Shown in pieces: positions 56,665-64,000 of a stretch of 64,000 nucleotides of DNA. The translations under genes were made by a program, and so were the position numbers. The DNA is from Dactylorhiza incarnata (taxonomy: Eukaryota > Streptophyta > Magnoliopsida > Asparagales > Orchidaceae). The stretch is from contig JAWHQI010000505.1 in the NCBI GenBank assembly GCA_033032865.1, positions 553,501 to 617,500 of the forward strand, in the 5' to 3' direction. How positions within the stretch are numbered: the stretch's first letter is position 1; every line of letters begins with the position of its first letter. Below the pieces are notes generated by a model. It did not search any database. It was not told where the DNA came from and was given only the letters and a program-made list of their open reading frames with translations.

Positions 56665-58227
56665 TTATCGTGGAGAGGGTCTTCTCCTTATTGGCACCGG
56701 GTAGGAAGTCGGACCATCAATGAGGTGTATCTCATACGTTGGGAAAATGAGAAGACCTTCAAACTGATCAAGAAAATTCATCCCAATGACAATGTCGTAA
56801 TCGTCAAAGGGGATAATTTCAATGGGCACCTTACCCTTCCAATCTCCAAGACGAACACTCACGTCTGGAGCAAGACCAATAGTTCGCACTTTCTCAGAGT
56901 TGGCAAATTTGAGCCGAGTTGGTCCAAATTTGATCGGTAGTCCAATTCTCTTGGCAGCAGATTCAGACATAAAGAAGTCAGTTGCTCCCGTGTCCACTAA
57001 GGCTCTCATCTTCGTGCCCTCGATCTCCACATCCACCATCATTTGTCCTTTACTTACCATCCTTCCCCTAATATGGGTTTGGTTTGCCCTTCCTGACTTG
57101 TAGTTGTCCCTTCTCCCCACTTGATCAGCAGTGACTCGTATCGTCTCCAAAGTCGGGCAAACATTTACTTTATGCGGTCCTTTACAGAAGAAACACTGCA
57201 GAGGTGAGCATCTTATGTAGGAACCTTGGGTAGACGTGGCATTAAGGCGTTGCATGATACTTAGCCTTGCCATTTCTTGCGACTCCTCTACGTCCCAACT
57301 TATTGACTCTTCTTTCTTCATCATTGTCGTCAAGGTCCCAAGCTTCGGGCATTCTTTCATGTGATGGGGTCCCTTGCATACAAAGCAGGTGGGTGACCTT
57401 CTTCTTTCCTCGAAACTTCTTTGGCGGTGTGTGTAGTTCTTGGATTCTGCTTCAGCATCCTCCACATTCTCAAGATGGCTCTTCTCTTCTTCTTGGTGGA
57501 ACTCGTTAAGTGATTCGGCTGCTGCAATTGCTTCATCGACACTTCGAGGGCCACGCCTCTGCACTTCTTGTTTTGCCCATAATTGTAGCCCATCCATGAA
57601 ATAAAATTGTCGATCATCCTCTGACATGTCAGGGATTTGCAACATAAGTGTTGTGAACTCGCTCACATATTCCGTGATTGTTCGCTTTTGTCTCAACTCC
57701 CTTAGCCTCTTTCGTGCAAGATATGCAACATTCTCCGGGTCGAAGTGGCGTTTAAGCTCCCTCTTGAACTCGTCCCATGTGTCCAATCGACATAATCCTT
57801 TCGCGGCATCTGTCTGCCTCCTTCGCTACCATAGTGCAGCATTGTCATCAAGAAATTGTGAAGCAGTATGTACCTTGGTTGCATCGTCGCGTAGATGACA
57901 ACCCTCAAAATAGTTCTCTATCTTCCATAAGAAGTTCTCAACTTCTTTGGCATCCCGCTTGCCCAAGAATGAATCTGGTCTTGGGATGTCCACTCTAGGA
58001 ATGGCAGTGGTGGTGCTGACACTTCCATTGGCGATAGCCTTCTTGCATATGGCTAATTCCTCCTCCAACTCGTCGATGCGTGTGTGTAGTGTGGCATTGT
58101 CATCAAATGCATATTGGAGTCTCTTCTCTAGCTCCACACGAATGGCTTCCCACTCTTTACGCATTGTACGGTTATTGAGTTCCATGACTTCCATGCGTTT
58201 CTCCCAGTCCTCCATAGCTAGCACCAA
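56665..58227 (-). CDS. T19 gag-protease, one frame with a single stop
   Basis: From the ATG at 58227 on the minus strand: a coiled-coil N-terminus (WEKRMEVMELNNRTMRKEW, then IDELEEELAICKK), RPDSFLGKRDAKEVENFLW, WDEFKRELKRHFDPENV and RLRELRQKRTITEYVSEFT (gypsy gag core). Two knuckle-like motifs follow, CFVCKGPHHMKEC and CFFCKGPHKVNVC, then protease ALVDTGATDFFMSE with the DTG triad intact and FDDYDIVIGMNFL. The only break is a TAG at 57826-57828. Total about 520 codons. Gag could package the element RNA; RT and integrase would have to come from another element. Confidence 0.88.
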
Positions 58228-58384
58228 GTGTCTCTCTTCTCAAACCCGGCTTTGGTCCCGCTTCTTCTTGCTTGTTTGTTGGGTAGTATCCCTACCTCGT
58301 TCCTCCTCAATATGGTAGTCTTCATCTCCTGCCATATTCGTCTTTGTTGCGGCACGATATGTAGAACCTCGCTCTGATACCAAC

Positions 58385-58918
58385 TATCACGGACTTAGTA
58401 TTTCAACACTAAGTGCGTGCGGCACTTGACTAGTATTTCCACCAACTTAAGCTAACCAAGTAAGCCTAGCTTCAATAAAGCACCTGATTAAAGAGGAAAC
58501 CTTTGATTATACTTATGAATGAAATTACAAGACAGTTCGAAAAACAGTTGAACGGGACATACAAAAGGATCAAGACATACAACAATGCTCAACACTAAAT
58601 CTCACAAGCACTCAACCCTCACAAGAGGGACTTCACTATCACAACACACTCCAAAACCTGGATGATCCCAAATGGGGAGAGGTCCCCCCCCCCCCCCCCC
58701 CCCCCCTATATAGGCCTACTCCCCCTTTTCCCTCCAACCTCAATAAGAATCTAGATTTCTCCACACATGGAAGTGACTAGATTCTTCCACACTCTTCTAT
58801 ACTCTTCCATGTTTCCCAAGTGTAATTTTTCTCCAATATTCTAGAATATTCTCAACATATCTAGAGTAATCTTTAACAATGGTCGCAAGACGAGTTAGTT
58901 AACCTTAGCATCGTGACA
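58385..58918 (-). repeat. T19 5' LTR, 534 bp
   Basis: Starts TATCACGGACTTAG (TG changed to TA) and ends CATCGTGACA. It has a 24-base C run at 58684-58707 where the partner LTR has six. Confidence 0.88.
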
Positions 58919-58922
58919 ACGC

Positions 58923-60015
58923 GCCCTCCATGCTGATCGGTCATCTACCTTGGACTCCTGGCATTGTCGCCTAGGACATCCCTCTCCATCTACTATGCGT
59001 GTTTTATTTCCTACTATGTCTGCTGTATCTTTTAATTTGTTTACTTGTGATGTATGCACTCTTAGTAAACAGCATCGTGTTTCTTTTAACCGTTTTTCCC
59101 CTCCTAGTGATACTCCTTTTTCTGTGATTCATATTGATGTTTGGGGCTCATGCTCTGTTGCCTCTATATCTGGCTCTCACTGGTTTGTCACCTTTATTGA
59201 TTGTTTCTCTCGCTGCACTTGGGTCTACTTGATGAAACATAAAAATGAGGTTTTCTCCCTTTTAGCGTTTTCATAATATGATTACCACCCAATTTAATGC
59301 TTCCATTAAGGTCTTGCGTAGCGACAATGGCCGTGAATATATTGACTCTGACTTTGAACGTTTCCTCAGTGATCGGGGTATCATACATCAAACTTCCTGT
59401 GCTTATACTCCTTCTCAAAATGGGATTGCTGAACGCAAAAATCGCCACCTCTTTGAGGTTGCTCGGTGCCTCCTCCTCCAGCGGCACCTTCCCAAGTTCT
59501 ATTGGGGAGATGCTGTCCTGACTGCAGCCTATCTTATTAACCGCCTACCTATTCGTGTCCTCAGGGGTAAATCCCCCCGCGATGCTCTCCACCTTTCTCC
59601 CTCTCACCTTTCTCCTCGGATCTTTGGGTGTGCCTGTTTTGTCTACGTGCATCCGAAATCCAAGCTTGATTCTCGGTCTCTCAAGTGCGTCTTTATTGGG
59701 TACTCGCCTACCCAGAAGGGGTATAAATGTTTTCATCCTCCTTCCAAACGGGCATTTGTCACTATGGATGTCATCTTTCGGGAGTCTGAGTCATACTGCG
59801 AATCCTCTCTTCAGGGGGAGTCTCCAATGGAAGAGAGTTCTCTTAGTTCTACTCTCTCATTACCTATTCCTCCTTCCTCACTTATACCCTCACCATCTGT
59901 CATTCCTGATACTATTATTCCTCTGTTACCTCTACCTTCACCATCTGTCAGGACAAATACTATTACCCCTTCGTTACCTCTACCTTCACCACCTACCATT
60001 ACTGCCTCCTCTTAG
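58923..60015 (+). pseudogene. T18 pre-integrase and integrase
   Basis: WHCRLGHPSPSTM and CDVCTLSKQHR form the zinc site near 58960-59080. IHIDVWGSCSVAS, LRSDNGREY and QNGIAERKNRH carry the intact D-D-E triad (last Glu near 59430). A frameshift near 59268 (LLAFS*) separates the halves. The C-terminal LDSRSLKCVFIGYSPTQKG is typical of copia. The tail has PSLPLPSP-type repeats at 59880-60000, then a TAG at 60013. Confidence 0.87.
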
Positions 60016-61769
60016 ATTCCGCCTCCTTCTCCGCGTCTCCAGGTGTCACTCGACGGAACAGGGGATCAGCCCCCGTGCTTAGCTTACCGGCTCCTTCACC
60101 TGATACGTTGACAGAGTCTCAAGGTAATCATACTTCCACCCAACATCTGATGTCCAATTTTGTTTCATATGCTTCGCTAACTCCCGTACACAGAAGCTTT
60201 GTTTCCTTTCTATCCTCCATCTCGATTCCCTCCACCTGGCAGGAAGCCATTGAACATCCCAAGTGGCAAGTGGCCATGCATGAGGAGATGTTAGCCCTCG
60301 AGAAGAAGCACACTTGGGACCTTTTGTCTCTCCTTCCAGGAAAGACTGTTGTTGGGTATAAGTGGGTGTTTTCGGCCAAGCAAAACCCCCAAGGGCTAGT
60401 TGAGCGGTACAAGGCTCGATTAGTTGCTAGAGGTTATACTCAAACTATGGGCATTGATTATCAGGAAACCTTTGCGCCTGTGGCAAAGATGAACTTTATA
60501 CATGTGCTTCTCTCATGTGCGGTCTGCAGAGGGTGGACCATGTCCCAGTTGGATGTAAAGAATGCCTTTCTGCATGGGGAGTTAAAGGAAGAAGTGTATA
60601 TGTCTTTACCACCAGGGTTTACCCCAAGAGGTTCTGAAGGTAAAGTGTGCAGGCTTAAAAAGGCTTTGTATGGCCTGAATCAGTCTCCCCGGGCATGGTT
60701 TGGACGATTCCATAAGGCTATGGTGAGTTATAGATACTCCCAAAGCCACGCTGATCACACCCTGTTCGTAAAGCACATGCAGGGTAGAGTCACTGCCCTC
60801 ATCGTCTATGTTGATGATATTGTTATAACATGTGATAACACTATAGTGATTGCAAAGCTCAAACAGAGGCTGACAGAGGAATTCGATGTAAAGGACCTTG
60901 GAGATCTCTGATACTTTTTGGGGATTGAAGTTGCTCGTTCTAAGCATGGAATATTCATCTCCCAAAGGAAATACACCTTGGATTTACTTCAGTCATCTGG
61001 AATGAGTGGGTGTCGTCCTGCTGACACCCCTATTGAAGCCAACCATGGGCTAGGAAAGGATGATGGTGTTCCGGTGGAGGATATTGCTGGTTTTCAATGA
61101 CTGGTTGGGCGCCTCATTTATTTGGCTCATACTCGTCCCGATATCACGTATGTTGTTGGTGTCATAAGCCGGTTTATGCATTCACCCAAAACCAGGCACT
61201 TGGAAGCTGCTCACAGGATCCTTCACTATCTCAAATCCTCTCCAGGGAAGGGTATCCTGTTTTCTCCGAACAATGAATTAAATGTTGAAGTGTACACCGA
61301 TGCCGACTGGGCAGGATCGGCTGATGACCGGAGGTCTACATCTGGATATTGCTCGTTTGTTGGAGGGAACTTGGTTACTTGGCGAAGTAAGAAACAACAT
61401 GTGGTGGCCAGATCAAGCGTTGAGGAAGAATTTCGATCGATGGCACATGGAATCTGCGAAGGTCTTTGGATCCGATCTCTCCTGAATGATCTTGGAATGA
61501 AACACAATGATCCTATGAGACTCTGCTGTGACAGTAAAGCAGCTATCAGTATTGCTCACAACCCAGTCTAACACGATCGCACAAAACATGTCGAGGTTGA
61601 TCGTCACTTCATCAAAGAGAACATTGAAAGAGGTGTTGTGAGCACACCGTTTGTCTCGTTTGGTCAACAGCTTGCGGATGTTCTCACCAAAGGATTAGGC
61701 TCTCGAGCCTTTGATGGACTTATATGCAAGTTGGGCATGAAAGACATCACACGCCCAACTTGAGGGGAG
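60016..61769 (+). pseudogene. T18 RT and RNase H
   Basis: [67 protein letters not shown] and the intact box VYVDDIVITCDN near 60810. Stops at 60909 and 61098 interrupt it; the second is a CGA-to-TGA type change (FQ*LVG). RNase [21 protein letters not shown] and LCCDSKAAISIAHNPV, then a TAA at 61569. The tail DVLTKGLGSRAFDGL precedes the 3' LTR. It is inactive but little decayed. Confidence 0.88.
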
Positions 61770-61913
61770 TGTTAGATTTGTGGTGTTTAATAGTGTAAGC
61801 ATAGTTTAATATTTCTGTATTTACTATTGTACCCAATGTAGCCTCTCCTACATATAAAGGAGATCACCCCTTATTCCAAATTATCCATTACCTTTCTCCA
61901 TTACCTTTCATCA
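61770..61913 (+). repeat. T18 3' LTR, 144 bp
   Basis: TGTTAGATTTG...TTTCATCA. Longer than the 5' LTR through an added TAGTGTAAG and a second TCCATTACCTTTC copy near its end. Confidence 0.88.
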
Positions 61914-62196
61914 ATTTTGAAAGATCCTTACTATTTTGGACATATGTCGATCTGTGCTTTGCAACTTCGGTTAATTTTCATCAATTTCAACATGTTTTCC
62001 GCAATTTTAGCAAAAACAAAATATTTACGCGATTCACTCCAAAAAGAATTTTCCGCCGGCGGCGACGAATGAGGAGTTATGGTTCCAGCGGGAAGCAATG
62101 TGGTAGGACCGTAAAAGGTTCATAAATTGTGCACTCCTCTGACCGTAGATTTATCATAGTAGATTTTTAAAGCGACGGATGCTGTAAAATTGTCAG
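61914..62196 (+). other. PIP5K: PIP5K intron end before the terminal exon
   Basis: Unique-looking intron sequence after T18. It ends in AAAATTGTCAG. Confidence 0.7.
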
Positions 62197-62464
62197 GCTC
62201 CAGGTGCAGTTGGGGGTGAACATGCCAGCGAGGGCGGAGCACATTCCAAAGGCCGACGAGAAGCAGATGTTCAACGAGGTTTACGACGTCGTGCTCTACG
62301 TGGGGATCATCGACATCTTGCAAGATTACAACATGACAAAGAGGATTGAGCACGCCTACAAATCCCTTCAGTTTGATCGCCTCGCCATCTCGGCCGTCGA
62401 TCCCCAGTTCTACTCCGAGCGCTTTTTGAAGTTCATCCAGACCGTCTTCCCTCGGAACCGGTAG
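62197..62464 (+). CDS. PIP5K: PIP5K terminal exon, activation loop and stop
   Basis: Last coding exon, ending with PRNR and TAG at 62462-62464. It codes for LQVQLGVNMPARAE, then EVYDVVLYVGIIDILQDYN. The IID aspartate is the DFG-equivalent metal ligand of PIPKs. NMTKRIEHAYKSLQFD is the activation loop; its glutamate is the position linked to PI4P preference in type I kinases, and the basic pair is KR rather than KK. SAVDPQFYSERFLKF is the usual C-terminal helix region. The acceptor TTGTCAG ends at 62196. Exons b to e sum to 780 bp and exon a is 111 bp, so the visible CDS is 891 bp with no disruption. Confidence 0.96.
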
Positions 62465-62888
62465 CCTGTAACTATTCCTGCCTTTATTTAATTGATGCTG
62501 CTCCAAGATTTGCAATGCTTGTAGCAAATCAAATAAATTTTTTTTATTAGTATTATTATCATATCAGCCAGTATGGCTCTTTGTATCATCTGCTGGCGTG
62601 TGAATTTTTTTTTTCTTCTTTTAATGATGATTCAGTTATAGGTCTATTAGACACATAACATGAGGCGTGAATCTAGACATCTAGTGGAACCACTAGTGGA
62701 AGTTTCCTATGCATGAGGCATGATTCAGTTATAGGTTTATTAAATTTTTAGCAAATGCTGCTTAGAAAAGTTTTCACAGTTTGTGGACCTCCGGTTCAAC
62801 TTTTTAGTAATCTGGACAGACGTTTATAGTTTGTTTTCAATTTCATGTATAATTTCTAATAAGCATATTGTTTATATATATATATATA
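62465..62888 (+). other. PIP5K: PIP5K 3' untranslated region and downstream sequence
   Basis: Follows the TAG. AATAAATT at 62531 is a candidate polyadenylation signal about 65 bp after the stop. TGATTCAGTTATAGGTTTATT-like sequence occurs twice (62629, 62721), 90 bp apart. No other gene. Confidence 0.5.
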
Positions 62889-63136
62889 AGAGCATCTTCG
62901 CACGGGCTACGCCCGTGCTCGATGCTCTCGGGCGGCCTTCGGTCGCATCACTGCGGACTTCGCCTGCATAAAAACCGTGTTACGCCCATCTTCGGTGCTC
63001 TCAATTGCACGGGCTTCGCCTGTGAATATTACGAATGTCTCGCCGCTCGCATTCCATCGCATTGAAGCCCACATTTATGCAGACGAAGGCCGCCCGAGAG
63101 CATCGAGCACGGGCGTAGCCCGTGCGAAGATGCTCG
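62889..63136. mobile_element. T20: GC-rich hairpin element with 52-bp perfect arms
   Basis: The left arm starts GAGCATCTTCGCACGGGCTA; the right arm (63085-63136) is its exact reverse complement over 52 bp. The loop holds more small palindromes such as CACGGGCTTCGCCTGTG. It sits inside a TA repeat, so a TA-type target is possible but not provable. No coding capacity. Confidence 0.8.
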
Positions 63137-63304
63137 TATATATATAATTTGGGAATTAATTAATGTTAATTAATTATATATATATTTGGAAATTAATATA
63201 TATAGATTTGAGAATTAATATATATAGATTTTAGTATATATAGATTTGAGAATTAATATATATCGATTTTAGTATATATAGATTTGGGAATTAATTAATA
63301 TATA
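63137..63304. repeat. AT-rich minisatellite
   Basis: Units around TATATAGATTTGAGAATTAA repeat irregularly about six times. Confidence 0.75.
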
Positions 63305-63470
63305 AGATCCTCTCTCTCGCTCTCCCTCTCTCCGCCACTCCCCTCTCTCTCTCTCTTTCATCCGCCACTCTGTCTCTCTCTCAGCCCCACTCTTTCTCTC
63401 TCTCTCTTTCTCTTTCTCCATCTTTCTCTCTCCCTCTCTCTCTCCCGCCCGCCCACTTTCTCTCCCTTTT
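63305..63470. repeat. CT-rich microsatellite tract
   Basis: (CT)n with interruptions (TCTCTCTC, CTCTTTCTCT). A minus-strand R/E-rich ORF here is compositional. Confidence 0.9.
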
Positions 63471-63483
63471 ACATATTTTTTTT

Positions 63484-63915
63484 AGGGAATTGTTAAAGGC
63501 AAACCAGAATTGGCTATTGGCAAGCCAATTTCTATGAGTTATTACGCGTCTTTTGAAAATACGCTTTGTACATGCATTTTTAGGAAAAGTGTTCAACACG
63601 AAAATTGTAGATCTCGTCGAGATCTACAACTTCCGTGTTGAACACATTTCCTAAAAATGCACGCACAAGGCGTATTGTCGCCATGATCGTAACTATAGGG
63701 AATTTTTGAAAATAACAAAAAAAATACGCTGTGTACATGCATTTTTAGGAAAAGTGTTCAACACGGAAGTTGTAGATCTCGATGAGATATGCAATTTTCG
63801 TGTTTAACACTTTTTCTAAAAATGCATGTACAAAGCGTATTTTCAAAAGGCACGTAATAACTCATAGAAATTGGTTTGCCAATAGCCTATTCTGGTTTGC
63901 CTTTAACAACACCCT
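63484..63915. mobile_element. T21: foldback element with nested palindromes
   Basis: 432 bp. The left end AGGGAATTGTTAAAGGCAAA and the right end pair as inverted repeats over about 60 bp (through ATGAGTTATTACG). Inside, two further hairpins, each of an AAGTGTTCAACACG-type arm with GTAGATCTCG at its centre, are arranged symmetrically. Flanks are T-rich, so no target duplication can be defined. No transposase. Confidence 0.8.
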
Positions 63916-64000
63916 TTTTTTATTATATTCCTCTCTCCCCTCCCTCTCACTCTCTCTCTCTCCTCCCACCCTCTTTCTCTCTCGCTATCATGCTTGCGAC
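63916..64000. repeat. CT-rich tract at the window end
   Basis: CTCTCTCCCCTCCC-type sequence to the window end. Confidence 0.8.

Larger units (their letters stand above)
56081..58918 (-). mobile_element. T19: gag-protease-only LTR element (TR-GAG-like)
   Basis: 3' LTR 56081-56599 and 5' LTR 58385-58918. Flanks ACGT (56077-56080) and ACGC (58919-58922) fit a 4-bp duplication with one C-to-T change; removing T19 rejoins the T18 frame (SPTRALH). The primer site GTTGGTATCAGAG (complement of 58372-58384) and a GTGGGGGAGAA polypurine tract are in place. The internal 1.78 kb encodes gag and an aspartic protease but no RT or integrase; the frame passes straight to a short tail and the polypurine tract. 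Confidence 0.9.
53994..61913 (+). mobile_element. T18: Ty1/copia element, split by T19
   Basis: 5' LTR 53994-54116, 3' LTR 61770-61913, target duplication ATTTT (53989-53993, 61914-61918). Primer site TGGTATCAGAGGCC follows the 5' LTR; TTGAGGGGAG precedes the 3' LTR. Gag, protease, integrase, RT and RNase H are in order, and T19 sits between protease and integrase. It is the third and best preserved member of the T2/T3 family here, but several stops and frameshifts remain. Confidence 0.92.

Noticed and set aside
63305..63599. Minus ORF with an R/E-rich tail near the window end
   Set aside because: Composed of the CT microsatellite read in antisense plus foldback sequence.
1..64000. CRISPR array, bacterial operon, tRNA or rRNA genes
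   Set aside because: Looked for and not seen; the tRNA-like words are primer binding sites complementary to initiator tRNA-Met.

Overview
This is a nuclear window from a flowering plant. The only host gene I can support is the 3' (C-terminal) part of one phosphatidylinositol-4-phosphate 5-kinase gene (PIP5K) on the + strand. It has five coding exons at 18857-18967, 19053-19240, 36901-37058, 53720-53885 and 62197-62464, all with GT-AG splice sites and compatible phases. Together they give 296 codons plus a stop. The exons carry the catalytic MDYSLL motif, the IID metal-binding aspartate and the activation loop. The N-terminal (MORN and early kinase) exons must lie before position 1. The plant assignment also rests on the abundance of Ty1/copia and Ty3/gypsy elements primed by initiator tRNA-Met (TGGTATCAGAGC). 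I cannot name the species.

Almost everything else is intron, and the introns are packed with transposable elements: an intron of at least 18.8 kb (1-18856), then 85 bp, 17.7 kb, 16.7 kb and 8.3 kb. In this annotation elements are labelled T1 to T21. First intron: T1, a small non-autonomous copia-like element (minus), split by copia T2, itself split by a related copia T3; a 19-bp minisatellite; T4, a gag-only LTR element whose right half is tandemly duplicated; and T5, a 1.95-kb solo LTR. Third intron: MULE-like T6; gypsy integrase fragment T7; copia fragment T8, split by copia T9 (which holds solo LTR T10) and by gypsy T11; then a gypsy 3' end, T12. Fourth intron: copia T13 with foldback T14; truncated gypsy T15; gypsy gag-protease remnant T16, split by T17, an 8.8-kb LTR element without pol that looks Sirevirus-derived. 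Fifth intron: copia T18, split by T19, a gag-protease-only LTR element. Downstream of the gene are a GC-rich hairpin (T20), simple repeats and a palindromic foldback (T21).

Many insertions are proved by short target-site duplications (TSDs) and by the fact that removing the insert rejoins a known reading frame. No autonomous element here has an intact coding set. I found no tRNA, rRNA, CRISPR array or bacterial-type operon. The strongest unusual points are: one kinase gene spread over more than 62 kb by nested retrotransposons; three unrelated non-autonomous LTR designs in it (T1, T4 and T19, T17); G/C homopolymers that grew in one LTR of a pair; an expanding CpG palindrome minisatellite in the T17 LTRs; and two elaborate palindromic elements just after the gene.
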